Part shown: one piece after another, positions 1 through 11,575 of the stretch
Position numbering within the stretch: the stretch's first letter is position 1
Layout: every line of letters begins with the position of its first letter
DNA from: Zea mays
Taxonomy: Eukaryota > Streptophyta > Magnoliopsida > Poales > Poaceae
Reading direction: 5' to 3'
Assembly (NCBI RefSeq): GCF_902167145.1
Contig: NC_050104.1
Coordinates: forward strand, 103,241,849-103,305,848
Length of the DNA: 64,000 bases
The notes under the pieces: model-generated
Seen by the model: the letters and a program-made list of their open reading frames with translations, nothing else
The model's database searches: none
What the model was told of the DNA's origin: nothing
Translations under genes and position numbers: made by a program

Positions 1-252
1 CATTGTGTTTGTTTGTGTTCTTCGTTCTCTCACCATTGCGTGGAAGATTTGTTTATATCTTTTTGGTGTGTGGATTTTGAGAAGTGCCCTTCTCAGATCT
101 ACTACTTTGAACCCTGTGGATCATTTAGAACATCTCATTTCCAAAGTTAACTGGGTGAATTTCAAGATCAATTCAGTTTTACCCAGTTTGCTTCTAATTT
201 TTGTTGAAAAAGTTTTAACTTGCCTATTCACCCCCCCTCTAGGCAACTTTCA
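1..252 (+). repeat. 3' end of a copia-type LTR, cut by the window edge
   Basis: The stretch ends in a C-rich run followed by CTCTAGGCAACTTTCA, the same layout as the 3' ends of the complete Sirevirus-type LTRs further right (CCTATTCACCCCCC..CTCTAGG..CA). No tRNA primer-binding motif follows position 252, so this is either the outer end of a 3' LTR or a solo LTR. The short open frame inside it looks like chance. Confidence 0.6.
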
Positions 253-416
253 GCTTTCCAATCTTCACACTCTAGATTGTCAACCTCGATCTATTTTCTA
301 TCATCGCCCTTCTAGGAGATTTTGGCTAGTTGTGTCCCATGGATAGCAGTCCTAACCAACATATTCCATAGCACATGGTTGGACTTAATCACCTTCTCGG
401 AGACAAGTAGGCAAAG
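253..416. other. short unassigned flank
   Basis: AT-rich sequence between the LTR end and the CACTA-like element. I see no gene or repeat boundary in it. Confidence 0.4.
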
Positions 417-2030
417 CACTGCAAGAGAAAGTGACAACAATATAGGTTGGGAACCAATTACAGTACCAGATTCCCAACCAATACTAAGGAACAGAGACTA
501 AAGGGACCAATCTTTAGAGTCGATTGTACAAACCGGTACTATAGAGGGACTACTAGTATCGGTTCCTAGCTCAAACTGATATTAAGAGAACCCTCTTTAG
601 TATTAGTTCTTGGCTCGAACTGGTACTAAAGAAGGACTTTTAGTATCGGTTCAAGCCAAGAATCGGTACTAAAGTCTATTTTTATTTTACATATTTACAA
701 ATGATATTGATAAATATTATATATATATATACATATATATAAGCAAGTACTGATGTGTGTGAGTCTAAAAAAATTGATAGCAGCGGAATCTAGACAAAAA
801 AGTGTAATAAAGGAGTGGCAGTGATGTTGTGTGCACAAGAATCATTGCATTTAATAGGGGTATTGTTGCATTATCTCACTTGGCTTGTTTTCTCACATGT
901 AATGCTAGAACGGCAAGCTTTATGATACAGAGGGAGTAATTCTTTTTGAAATGGTCATATATACAAATAGTAATAGTAGTTCTTTTCTTTTACAAATGTA
1001 AGCAAGTAGTGTAGTAACATATACAAATTGTGGGAAATGTACATTATTATATACAAATGAACAATAATACTAGTTTTATAATATTGAATTCAAAGTTGAG
1101 GCACTTTTTTATCATGAAATTAACATTAATACTATAGACCTAGCTAAGAAGTCTATTGGTGCTTTCTTCTTAGGTATTTATTCTTGAAATGAGCTTCACC
1201 TCGATGCTAATGATAGTGATAATTAAGGAGATAAATTGTTGTAGGATTCACCTTCGCGCTGGTGATAGTGACGATAGTGACGAGGAGGCAAATTGTTGTG
1301 GGCTTTCCCTCGTCACTGGCAATAGTGACAATGGGGCAAGTTGGTGTGGCGACATCCCTTAACCGCTAGGCCTTAGCACATGAAATAAAAATATATATTC
1401 AATTGAAACATCAATCATAACCCTAAGGACTTAGAACATTGCTCATAGAACATCACTTATAGCTCTAAGGGCTAGTTGGATGTATCTTCTTATTTTTTTG
1501 CCTAGCTAAGGGCTATTTTATGATTCAACTTATCTATTTGATGTCGATCCATCTTATCGCAATTCTTAGAAAAACGTATAAAACCAAAAAAAATATAGGG
1601 CTTAAGGTTGAGCACAAGACTAATGATGTCCTTATTAAAATAACCCTAAACATATATTATGCACCATATGGGCATTATAGGACTACAGGAAAAGGGGCAC
1701 ATAATTTTCTATATATCAAGCTTGCAAGTGTGTATGGGAAATGCAAACTCTGTAGCGAAGATATTACAAGAAAAATGCCACTAATTGAAAATACATCTGA
1801 ATTTTATGCTATATGCTATATACATATTCTGTTCTTTGTGTCAGCTCGAGCTACATGAGTACCGATTGGTGCCTTCAATCAGCACTGATGACTTAACATT
1901 AATATCAGCCAATACTATTATACTTTATGAGAACGTGGCGGTTAAAACCGACATTGATGCTTGAGTCAGTACAAATTATAAAACAATCGATGCTAATGTC
2001 CTCCAACAAAAATCACTTTCTCTAGCGGTG
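417..2030. mobile_element. small non-autonomous CACTA-like element (degenerate)
   Basis: The left end reads CACTGCAAGAGAAAGTGA and the right end, reverse-complemented, reads CACCGCTAGAGAAAGTGA: 16 of 18 bases agree and both resemble the CACTA terminal signature. Subterminal inverted units built on GGTACTAAAG / CTTTAGTACC lie at about 480-670, and related degenerate units at about 1855-2000, as expected for CACTA subterminal repeats. No transposase frame is visible; the open frame at 1520-1858 has no recognisable motif. The flanking triplets (AAG, TGC) do not match, so the target-site duplication is decayed or the ends are slightly off. Confidence 0.55.
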
Positions 2031-2806
2031 TGCATCTCACTTCACCTTGTCTCCCAACTAGACCATCGAACTGAGTCAGGTAGATCCTCCACTAGATATA
2101 GCAGCGTGTAGCACGAAGTGCATAAAACGATGTATCATCTACAAAACATAAATATATAAACATATATATTTATCCGTTCTAAAATAGTATATATTTTATA
2201 ATGTTAATAGATTCATACACTATTTGATATATGTATATTATATATGTCCGCTGGCTAGATCTCACAGTGGTAGCCGCATGTGCAGCCAGCCTACGACGTT
2301 GTCAGTCTTTCGGCATCCCTTTCGCCGAGAGATACACAAGTACGACGTACGCCACCGCTGCTGGGCATGTATGTATACACACCATGCATGACATATATAT
2401 GACATGACACACATCATGTCACCAACCAAGTCCATTAATATAATCGCCGGTCCTTAGACATAAAAAAAAACGTTTATCACGTCAAAATTGCGCCTCGCCG
2501 TCAAGCGAAAGCTGAAAGCCAGCCGTACTCCCTGCTAATGCGAAGGCAGACGTACGCCACCCGAACACGGCCGACAGGAGTGAGTGTACTTGACTAGCAA
2601 CTTTAGTTACGGTGAATAATTGGATCACTTCGTAGTGCTTGACGCTTTAAAAAAGCACCACAATCTGCTAAGAGGGCGACTCCAATACTAGAGCAAGTAC
2701 AATGGGTCATGTCAGCTTGTCTTGTACCTAAGATAGATAATTCAGTAAAATTTAACATATAGATGAGAACCAAGTCAGAAAACGCCCGCAGGCCCCGCTT
2801 TGCTGC
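2031..2806. other. intergenic, no gene seen
   Basis: Mixed-composition sequence with TATATA-rich stretches and a poly-A run near 2463-2472. No convincing coding frame, RNA gene or element end was found. Confidence 0.5.
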
Positions 2807-2809
2807 TAA

Positions 2810-2930
2810 GGGCTTGTTTAGATGCATGGGGATTAGATGGGATTGATAAGCATATACATAATACCTTGCTATCTAAAAGGGATTGTATGTCCCTCAATCC
2901 TCTCCAATCACCATACATCCAAACAAGCTC
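2810..2930. mobile_element. Tourist-like MITE
   Basis: Terminal inverted repeats start GGGCTTGTTTAGATG on the left and GAGCTTGTTTGGATG on the right (reverse complement), and the similarity runs about 35 bp inward with a handful of mismatches. TAA flanks both sides (2807-2809 and 2931-2933), the target-site duplication of Tourist / PIF-Harbinger MITEs. At 121 bp it cannot encode a transposase. Confidence 0.75.
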
Positions 2931-2933
2931 TAA

Positions 2934-3715
2934 AGGAGTGGCTCGGACGGTGTCACTTTCGATCACGGCTAGCTCCCTAACACGGGGTCTTTGCCTCGCT
3001 GCCACCAGAATAGACCACGAACCCCATATGACTACGAGGAGGGTAATGGTGGGGCCTTTTCCAGTGACACTGCAGCAGATCTAGTGTGATGGTGCGATGT
3101 TTGGCGAACCAGGGTGGCAACGATGTCGTGGGTCAAGGCAGCGGGCTCTAAGAGTGGAAGGTGTTTAGTATATGAGTAAACAATTATGAATTATGATCCA
3201 CGAGAACGCTAGAATGTCTTTAGGGTACAAGTCTATTAGAAGGAGATTTCTATATACAAAGGAATTGGCATGCTAGAGAGAGCTCATCTGACCACCTCTA
3301 TCGCTTATCTCTCTAGGGTTGTGGGCGATCAAGACATCATTGTCATTTCTCTGGCATGAGCGGTGTTAGCATACCAGCGTTGTAGCGTTTCATCATTGCA
3401 CATGTGTATACTGTGGAGGTGTTTATCAGCAACAAACTTGAGGAGCATAGGTGAACATGTTGTTGCTTCTAGTACACCAGAACATTCGATTACTTCTAGT
3501 GATAATGATCCATGATCCTCTACTCACATGCTATCTTGATTGAACGTGGCAAATACGCTAAATGCGTAGTGTACATGTTTCCCTACGATGATATCGGAGT
3601 CAGACCGTCCAAAGTTTTTGATCTATATGGTTTGCATATAGGTGATATGCTTATTAGGTTGGATCTACTTTTGCTTTCATAGTAGTAAGGATTAGGACAG
3701 ATGAATAGGGATGAA
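2934..3715. other. intergenic, no gene seen
   Basis: No open frame with protein-like composition and no repeat ends. The small frames here look like chance. Confidence 0.5.
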
Positions 3716-4252
3716 AACAAACGAGACTGATTAACCCTCTCCCATTTTCATTTTCACATTGTATTTCGAAAACAGTATAAAAAACGGGACCATTGGAAAC
3801 AAGACTAGCGGGATGATAAAAACAAACCAAAATGAATGGAACAAATCGACAACAAGTCAAAATCGGACACCACATAGAGTATAAAAATAAAGTATCATTG
3901 CGATCAATTGAAACATCTCATGTAAATATATGAAAGCAATATTTTACAATATACATATGGCTACCAAAGAAAATAATCAATTATAGATTAGTTTGTGCGA
4001 TGTGGCATAGTTGTATATTATGTGTTCATTGTATTATCTAAAACCGGATATTATATGTGGAGAAAATGGCATATCCCGAATAAAACGGAAAAAGCATAAA
4101 CAACCAGAAAACATTGATATTGTTTCTGTCCCATTTTCACATTTGTCAAAAAACAAAAACAATCGGGGTGTCCATAAATATGAATTCGAGCGAATCAAAG
4201 TAGAAATCAGAGTGGAACGAAACGAGATATATCCTGACTGTTTAAACCCCTA
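3716..4252. mobile_element. possible non-autonomous hAT-like element
   Basis: The left end reads TAGGGATGAAAAC and the right end, reverse-complemented, TAGGGGTTTAAAC, resembling short hAT termini common in grasses. The flanking 8-mers are CAGATGAA and CATATGGG, which agree at 5 of 8 positions, so a decayed 8-bp target-site duplication is possible. The interior is AT-rich and non-coding. Confidence 0.4.
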
Positions 4253-5430
4253 CATATGGGCCCTACAAGATAGAATCACCATCGGTGCATAAGATTAATT
4301 TAGTTTCCCTCCTGACCACTCACGCAATATGCCCCTACCTGCTAAAATTACCAACCAAGGTAACAACACGTGTATCTTTTAGGTTGAGAAAGACTACATA
4401 TCCAAGTTGGGTGTATTGTTATCGTTCTACCTCATGTGATATTCAACATGACTGCCAATGAAAATAGAGGCATTTGGAATATCTTAGGATTGGCTTGATT
4501 TGATTAATCCGATGAGGTTTTCAAAGCAGTTTCATTGATATGATCGATGAATTTCTAAGAGGTTTAAGGGTGCATAGATTGTTTGGACAAATCATGTTTA
4601 CACCATGGTGTAGCATTTGATTCTCCATCAAAGTTGGTTTTGCAAGGAATGTTGTGAATGGTATGGCCCAAATGGAACAGCAACAGATGGGACTTGGTGA
4701 TGGAGATCACCATGATAAAGGGTCACATTATCTCATATCTAATGTGATTAGTTGTGATGATTTATTTTTCTTTCATACTATTTGTCCATGTATTAAATAT
4801 GATAGTATAGCTTCCCTCGAGAAAAATGAATAGTTCACTTTGATGCTCTTCCAATTGTTGTGCCTATAAAGATTATAATCATCATTTAGTAGGTCTGCTA
4901 ATGCAAAGTGCCATCAGTTATTTTGATCTAATATGGTGGATGTCGGACATCTGCATGCATAGCATTGGTTTGCTTAACAAGACTATCAAATCAGAATTAG
5001 GCCTTAGGCATGATCTCGGGAGATAGGGCATTGATGATGCCACCCAACAAACAAGATTCACATATTATGTTATTAGTAAATTGTGCTTACCTAAGTCATT
5101 TTTATAGTCATGGTGCCAAAGCTCACTAGAACTTAGTGAACATGGATCTTGTCCATTGTATGTCATTAGAGCGAAAATTGCAAAACATATAGTGGAAGAA
5201 TCTTTATTAAATTGATTAATGAAATATTGAAGTAAACATAGTGCTGAACTTTGTTTTTTTGTTGTAGTGATGGCACATAATGTTGATATCTGTTTTAATT
5301 TGTGATCAATTCTTGACAAAGAAAACATACTTGAACAAACTTTATTAATTGGTACCATAACTTGAGAATTGTTATCAAACAAGAGAAAAGGAGTATGTTC
5401 TTGAGACTCTCTATACTAATGTGATAGGGA
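4253..5430. other. unassigned; probably leader or LTR of the old copia element
   Basis: No gene is visible. Because copia gag-like sequence begins just downstream, this stretch may hold the element's untranslated leader or left LTR. I could not find a matching second LTR copy to prove it. Confidence 0.3.
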
Positions 5431-7855
5431 AGAATGCAAGTGATACTTACCAAAGTACTTATGAGAAGCACACAAATGACTCCCTAGATGTTAGCAGTCT
5501 CATGCTTGCGACCATGTCCTTTGAGCTTTAGAAACTATATGAGGATGCAAATGCTCACACTATGATTATGGGACTCTATGGCATGTTCCTAAACCTAGCA
5601 AGCATTAAGAGATGTGAGATCTCCAAGTCCCTACTTTCATGCAAGATAACTAAAGGAAGTCCAGTCAGTCCTCATCAAATCAAGATGATGGATTACATTG
5701 AGAGTCTTGTCGTGCTTGGTTTCTCTCTTCTTGATGAGATAGCAATTGACGTGATCCTTCAGTATGTCCCTCTATGATATGAGCCATTCATTTTGAACTT
5801 TCACATGAGCATGGAGAAGACCTTATATTAGTTGTATAGGATGCTTAAGACATCCAAAGAGAGCATTAAAAACTCTAATCATGTGATGATGGTTCAGAAG
5901 TATAACAGAAGCCAAAACGCTTTATGAAGTGCAACAATAGAGCAAGGCTAAAGAATATATCTCAAAGACAAATCCAAAGCCCATGTTTGTCCCATCTTAA
6001 GACAAATGCTTTAATTATAGTAACCTTAAGTATTGGTATAAGAACTACAAGAAGTATTTATAAGACAAGGAAAAGAAGGAAACTAAGACTTCTACTTTGT
6101 ATATATATGTTATTGAAATTAATCTTGTTGTTTATTCTATTGAATCATGGGTATTTTATATCTAATTGATGATCCATGCATGCAAATCAATGTAGGGACT
6201 AAAATGTACTAGAAAATTTGTAAGAGGTGAGTGTACACAATAGCAACAAAGCTAGCGTTGCTATGCTAGACGTTGGCACTTATCATTTAATGTTACCCAA
6301 AAGATTAGTTTTGGAATTAAATAATTATTAATATATTCCATGTTTGTCTAAGAACATTCTATATCCTTCATGTGTGGACAAAGATGGTGGTTATAACATA
6401 ATAAATGACAACAAATGTTGTTCCATTTATTTGAATAACGTATTGTATGCATGGTGTCCATTGATGAATGGATTGTATATCCTAAATCTTGATGATAAGC
6501 ATGTTCATAACATCAATACAAAAGGCCCCATCTTAATGATCTAAATCCCACTTCTATCTAGCATTATCGTTTAGGTCATATTAATGAGAAACACATAGAG
6601 ATGTTCCATAAAGATGGCCTTCTCAACTCTTTTGATTTTGAACCATTTGAAACTTGTGATTAATGACTACTTGTCAATATGATTAAGGGTCTTTCACTAG
6701 ATAAAATGAGAGAGCAAGTGACTTGTTTGGTCTAGTACATAATGATGCATGTGACTAGTGAATTTAGTAGCCAAAGGTGGTTTTCAGTACTTCATCACTT
6801 CTACTGATGACTTCAGTAGATATTTGTATACCTATAAATGAGACACAAATCCAAATCATTTGAAAGGTTCAAAAAAATAGAATAAGAGACAAATCAGTTG
6901 GAAAAACTATTAAATTCTATGATCAGATTGTGGGGGCGACTATTTAAGCCATGAGTTCAGTAATCATCTAAAACAATATGGAATTATTCCATAGTTGAGT
7001 CCACCTGGTATGCCTCGATGAATTGGGGTCACCGAGCAAATGATTGAATTTCATTGGACAAGGTCCAGTCATTGATGACCCAAGCAAATCTTCTATTTTT
7101 CTTCTAGGGATATGCTCAAGAAACTACTTCATTTACATTAAGCAAAGTTCCATATAAATTGGTGGATAAGATACTATATGAGATATGGACATGGAAACAT
7201 CCTAGACTGTCTTTTTTTAAGATATGGGATTGTGAGGCATATGTGAAACATTTTATGTTTGATAAATTTCAACCCAAATATGGTAAGTGCTTCTTTGTAA
7301 AGTATCCTAGGATAACCAAAGGATATTATTTCTATAACTAAGAATGCAAGTTTTTTGTTGCCTAGAATGGTACCTTTCTGGAGATAGCTTCCCCCAAAAG
7401 GATTTAGTGGAAGCAAAGTGCAAGTTGAAGAAATTTGAGGAACATTTATATATGTTTTAGCACCTAATGATCCTCCATGTGAAGTACAAGATATTTTACA
7501 ACCAATTGTCGAGGCATTACCCTACAAGGTAGAGATGGCACATCGCACTACTGATAGGATGTCACTCCTAATCATGAGGAAACATGACATATTATTATTA
7601 GACAATGATAAACCCTCAAACTATATAGAAGTAGTGATGGGGCCAGACTATGAGAAATGGCTTGAAGCCATGAGACTCATAATATAATACATGCATGAAA
7701 ATCAAGTTTATCCACCATATGGTCTTCAATCTATTATGTGTAAATGGACTTTTAAGAAAAAAAATAGGCAAGGATGATAATATTGGCATCCATAAGACAT
7801 GATTGGTAGAGAAATGTTTCAAGCAAGTTTAGGCATTGATATGAGCACACATTTT
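5431..7855 (+). pseudogene. left part of an old, decayed Ty1/copia element (gag, protease, integrase, start of RT)
   Basis: Translated piecewise, the order is that of a copia polyprotein. A gag-like stretch lies at about 5460-5910 (including the frame at 5562-5777). A degenerate zinc-knuckle region follows at about 5975-6080, then protease and GAG-pre-integrase sequence (about 6150-6660, with the frame at 6344-6544 and RLGHINEKH just after it). Integrase-like sequence is at about 6930-7340, where the frame at 7159-7341 resembles the integrase C-terminal part. The beginning of reverse transcriptase is at about 7640-7780. Many stops and frameshifts interrupt it, so it is inactive. Sirevirus copy 1 splits it at 7856, and it resumes at 16870. 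Confidence 0.75.
7851..7855. repeat. target-site duplication ATTTT (left copy) of Sirevirus copy 1
   Basis: ATTTT directly precedes the 5' LTR and recurs directly after the 3' LTR at 16865-16869. A perfect 5-bp match supports a single clean insertion into the old copia reverse transcriptase region. Confidence 0.9.
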
Positions 7856-9100
7856 TGAAAGGGAAATGTGCCTTTGGGCCATTTCTAAGTATTTTGGTGA
7901 TTGAGTGCCAACACAAGTGCCTAAATGTAAATCTATGCCCATGGATGGACAAGTTGCAAATCACGAGTAAAGGTATGTTTCTAAGCCTTAGTACATTGGT
8001 TTTGTGTACTAATATACCTATCTAAGTGTTAGAAACAGAAAGAAGAAAGAAGAGAAGAGTTGGCTGTGTACAGCCAAAAGGCTGTTTCGGTCTGGGGCAC
8101 CGGACTGTCCGGTGGTGCACCGGACAGTGTCCGGTGCGCCAGGCTGCCACGGGCGAAGTGGCCGCTCTCGGGAATTTGCCGACGGCGTACGGCTAAAATT
8201 CACCGGACTGTCCGGTGTGCACCGGACTGTCCGGTGAGCCAACGGTCGGCCGAGCAAACGTCGGCCACGGAATCTGCGCGCGACACGTGGTCTGGCCAAC
8301 GGTCGGAAGGAGGCACCGGACTGTCCGGTGTGCACCGGACTGTCCGGTGCGCCAGATCTGCAACGGTCGGCAACGGTCGGCTGCGCTGTTTAAGGAAATA
8401 AATCGGGCACCGGACAGTGTCCGGTGTGCACCGGACTGTCCGGTGCACCCGACGACAGAAGGCAAGGATGGCCTTCCAGATTTGCTCTCAACGGCTCCTA
8501 GCTGCCTTGGGGCTATAAAAGGGACCCCTAGGCGCATGGAGAAGACACCCAAGCAACCTTAGAGCATTCTTGATCATCCACACTCAGTCTTTGCGCATTC
8601 GTTTGTCATTCTCAGTGATTCGAGCTCGTTCTAGTGTGAACTTTGAGATAGTCTTTTGAGCTCGTTTCTTGGCCGTGTGTGTGCGCATTTTGCTGTGGAT
8701 TTGTGTGTGTTGCTTCCCTCCCTTACTCCGTGCTTCTTTGTGAAATTCAATTGTAAGGGCGAGAGACTCCAAGTTGTGGAGATTCCTCGCAAACGGGAAA
8801 AGATCAAAGAAAAGAAGAACACCGTGGTATTCAAGTTGATCATTGGATCACTTGAGAGGAGTTGAGTGCAACTCTCGTCCGTTGGGACGCCACAACGTGG
8901 AGTAGGCAAGTTTTGTACTTGGCCGAACCACGGGATAATCACCGTGTCATCTCTGTGATTGATTTCTTGTGATTATTGTGTCTTGGCTCCTCTCTAGCCA
9001 CTTGGCAATTATTGTGCTAACGATTAACCAAGTTTTTGTGGCTATAAGTTTAAGTTTTACAGGATCACCTATTCACCCCCCCCCCCTCTAGGTGCTCTCA
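7856..9100 (+). repeat. 5' LTR of Sirevirus copy 1
   Basis: Starts TGAAAGGGAAATG and ends GGTGCTCTCA. It contains several CCGGACTGTCCGGTG / CCGGACAGTGTCCGGTG palindromes (about 8095-8445) and a TATAAAA box at 8514-8520 that would set the transcription start. Open frames running through the palindromic part on both strands are a by-product of its GC-rich repeats. Confidence 0.93.
8095..8450. promoter_or_regulatory. palindrome cluster upstream of the LTR TATA box
   Basis: A series of CCGGACTGTCCGGTG-type palindromes, several arranged as back-to-back pairs, plus CAACGGTCGG direct repeats, lies directly upstream of the TATA box. Conserved palindromes at this place are known for Sirevirus LTRs. 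A regulatory role is inferred from position only. Confidence 0.6.
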
Positions 9101-9101
9101 A

Positions 9102-9114
9102 TTGGTATCAGAGC
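9102..9114 (+). other. primer-binding site (initiator Met tRNA type)
   Basis: TTGGTATCAGAGC lies one base after the LTR end, the standard PBS complementary to the 3' end of plant initiator methionine tRNA and the start point for minus-strand cDNA synthesis. Confidence 0.9.
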
Positions 9115-9150
9115 CGTTCTCTTCAAGAAAGGGACTAACCGCCCGAAGAG

Positions 9151-11568
9151 ATGGATACTAAGGGGAAGGGAATCGTGATCAACGATAAGGAGAAGGAGTC
9201 CTTCGTCAACGAGCCCAAAGATGACAAGCCTACCGACTCCGGCTCGGGCCATAGACGGAAGGAAGGGAAGAAGAAGAAGACAAGGCGCATCAAGGAGATC
9301 GTCTACTACGACGACAGCGACGAATCTTCCTCTTCCCAAAAGGACAACGACGACAACGACTATGACAAACAAAAGACGGTTAACTCAAACTTTTCTTTTG
9401 ATTATTCGCGCATTCCGCATAGCTCAAATGCTCATTTGCTCCCCATTCCACTTGGCAAGCCTCCTCACTTTGATGGAGAGGACTACGGATTTTGGAGTCA
9501 CAAAATGCGTACTCACCTATTTTCTCTCCATCCAAGCATTTGGGAGATTGTGGAAAGTGGAATGAAATTTGATAGCTCGGATAGCCCTTCGTTTATTAAT
9601 GAACAGATCCATAAAAATGCACAAGCTACTACTGTGTTGCTAGCCTCTTTGTGCAGGGACGAGTATCACAAGGTGAGCGGCTTGGACAATGCCAAGCAGA
9701 TTTGGGACACCCTCAAGATCTCTCATGAGGGGAATGATGTCACCTTACTCACCAAGATGGAGTTGGTGGAGGGCGAGCTCGGACGATTCGCGATGATAAG
9801 GGGCGAGGAGCCGACACAAACATACAACCGGCTCAAGATCCTTATCAACAAAATAAGGAGCTACGGAAGCACGCGATGGACGGATCACGACGTCGTCCGC
9901 CTAATGCTAAGGTCATTTACCGTTCTTGATCCTCACTTGGTGAACAATATTCGTGAAAATCCTAGGTACATCAAGATGTCGCCCGAAGAAATTCTTGGAA
10001 AATTTGTGAGCGGGCGAATGATGATCAAGGAGGCGAGGTACGTGGACGACGCGTTGAATGGCCCAATCCATGAGCCTCAACCCATTGCTCTCAAGGCAAC
10101 AAGGAGCAAGGAGGCGCTACCCAGCAAGGTGGCGCAAATTGAGGCGGCCGGTCTTAATGATGAAGAGATGGCCCTCATCATCAAAAGATTCAAGACGGCA
10201 CTAAAGGGTCGCAAGGGACAGCCAAGCAAGACTAAGACCAAGGGAAAGCGATCATGCTTCAAATGCGGTAAGCTTGGTCATTTTATTGCTAACTGTCCCG
10301 ACAATGATAGTGACCAGGAACACGGGAGCAAGAGGGAAAAGAAGAAGCATTACAAGAAGGCCAAGGGCGAGGCACACATCGGAAAGGAGTGGGATTCGGA
10401 TTGCTCCTCCTCCGACTCCGACAATGAAGGACTCGCCGCCACTGCCTTCAACAAGACATCCCTCTTCCCCAACGAGCGTCACACATGTCTTATGGCAAGG
10501 GAGAAGAAGGTATGTAATCAAAACAATGTCACTTATGATTCTTCCAGTGATGATGAGTCTAGTGATGATGAAATAGATTACTCTAGTTTGTTCAAGGGAT
10601 TGGATAGAACTAAAGTAGATAAAATTAATGAATTGATTGATGCCTTGAATGAAAAAGATAGACTCTTAGAAAAACAAGAGGACCTTTTGTATGAAGAGCA
10701 TGACAAATTTGTAGAGGCACAAAAGTCTTATGCTTTAGAAGTTAAAAGAAATGAAGTGCTTTCTAGTGAACTATCTTCTTGTCATGAAACCATTGCTACT
10801 TTAAAGAGTGTTAATGATGACTTAAATGCTAAACTAGAAGTAGCTAGTAAATCTAATTCTTGTGTAGAACATGTTGAGATTTGCACTAGGTGTAAAGATT
10901 TCGATGTTGATGCTTGTAGTGATCATGGAGCTTCAATTTCTAAATTAACTGAGGAATTGGCTAGTCTTAATGCCCAACTTAAAACTAGCAAGAATGATTT
11001 TGATAAGCTAAAATTTGCAAGGGATGCCTACACGATTGGTAGACACCCCTCAATTAAGGATGGACTTGGCTTCAAGAGAGAAGCCAAGAACTTAACAAGC
11101 CATAAGGCTCCCATTTCCGCCAAGGAGAAAGGGAAGGCCCCTATGGCTACTAGTGCTAAAAAGAACCATGCCTTTTTGTATCATGATAGGAGACAAACTA
11201 GAAATGCTTATAGGAGTTATAATGCGTACGATGATTTTTCTCATGCTATGTTTGCTTCTAGTTCTTCATATGTGCATGATAGAAATGTTGGTAGAAGGGA
11301 TGTTGTTCATAATATGCCTAGGAGAAATGTTGTTCATAATATGCCTGGGAGAAATGTAGTTAATATTCCTAGGAAAGTTAATGAGCCTTCTACAATATAT
11401 CATGCTTTGAATGCTTCCTTTGCAATTTGTAGAAAGGATAGAAAGGTAATTGCTAGGAAGTTAGGGGCAAAATGCAAGGGTGATAAAACTTGCATTTGGG
11501 TCCCTAAGGAAATTGTGACTAACCTTATAGGACCCAACAAGAGTTGGGTACCTAAGTCCCAAGCCTAA
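9151..11568 (+). CDS. gag: Gag polyprotein of Sirevirus copy 1
   Basis: An 805-residue open frame, beginning 36 bases after the PBS. In order: a lysine-rich, acidic/serine-rich N-terminus (about 1-90), a UBN2-type copia gag region (about 100-300) with [13 protein letters not shown] near its start, and a CCHC zinc knuckle beginning at residue 369 ([14 protein letters not shown]). A long acidic and coiled-coil region (about 440-640) and a tail rich in [12 protein letters not shown] repeats follow. Gag forms the virus-like particle and packages the RNA. The large size and coiled coil are usual for Sireviruses. No break is seen in this copy. The frame ends in TAA at 11566-11568, and pol follows in the +1 frame. 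Confidence 0.9.
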   Translation: MDTKGKGIVINDKEKESFVNEPKDDKPTDSGSGHRRKEGKKKKTRRIKEIVYYDDSDESSSSQKDNDDNDYDKQKTVNSNFSFDYSRIPHSSNAHLLPIPLGKPPHFDGEDYGFWSHKMRTHLFSLHPSIWEIVESGMKFDSSDSPSFINEQIHKNAQATTVLLASLCRDEYHKVSGLDNAKQIWDTLKISHEGNDVTLLTKMELVEGELGRFAMIRGEEPTQTYNRLKILINKIRSYGSTRWTDHDVVRLMLRSFTVLDPHLVNNIRENPRYIKMSPEEILGKFVSGRMMIKEARYVDDALNGPIHEPQPIALKATRSKEALPSKVAQIEAAGLNDEEMALIIKRFKTALKGRKGQPSKTKTKGKRSCFKCGKLGHFIANCPDNDSDQEHGSKREKKKHYKKAKGEAHIGKEWDSDCSSSDSDNEGLAATAFNKTSLFPNERHTCLMAREKKVCNQNNVTYDSSSDDESSDDEIDYSSLFKGLDRTKVDKINELIDALNEKDRLLEKQEDLLYEEHDKFVEAQKSYALEVKRNEVLSSELSSCHETIATLKSVNDDLNAKLEVASKSNSCVEHVEICTRCKDFDVDACSDHGASISKLTEELASLNAQLKTSKNDFDKLKFARDAYTIGRHPSIKDGLGFKREAKNLTSHKAPISAKEKGKAPMATSAKKNHAFLYHDRRQTRNAYRSYNAYDDFSHAMFASSSSYVHDRNVGRRDVVHNMPRRNVVHNMPGRNVVNIPRKVNEPSTIYHALNASFAICRKDRKVIARKLGAKCKGDKTCIWVPKEIVTNLIGPNKSWVPKSQA

Positions 11569-11575
11569 ATTTGCC

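Noticed and set aside
1520..1858. Short gene inside the small CACTA-like element
   Set aside because: The 112-residue frame has an unremarkable composition and no transposase-like motif.
8095..8450. CRISPR-like array of repeated palindromes
   Set aside because: Spacing is irregular, the spacers are not unique, the motifs sit in LTRs, and the sequence is from a plant nucleus.
8018..8562. Overlapping open frames on both strands in the Sirevirus LTR (also at 15786-16330, 28198-28681, 35886-36348)
   Set aside because: They arise from GC-rich palindromes that lack stops in several phases, recur in every LTR copy, and show no protein family motif.
9102..9114. tRNA gene fragment
   Set aside because: The motif is only the short tRNA-complementary primer-binding site of the retroelement; no cloverleaf sequence is nearby.
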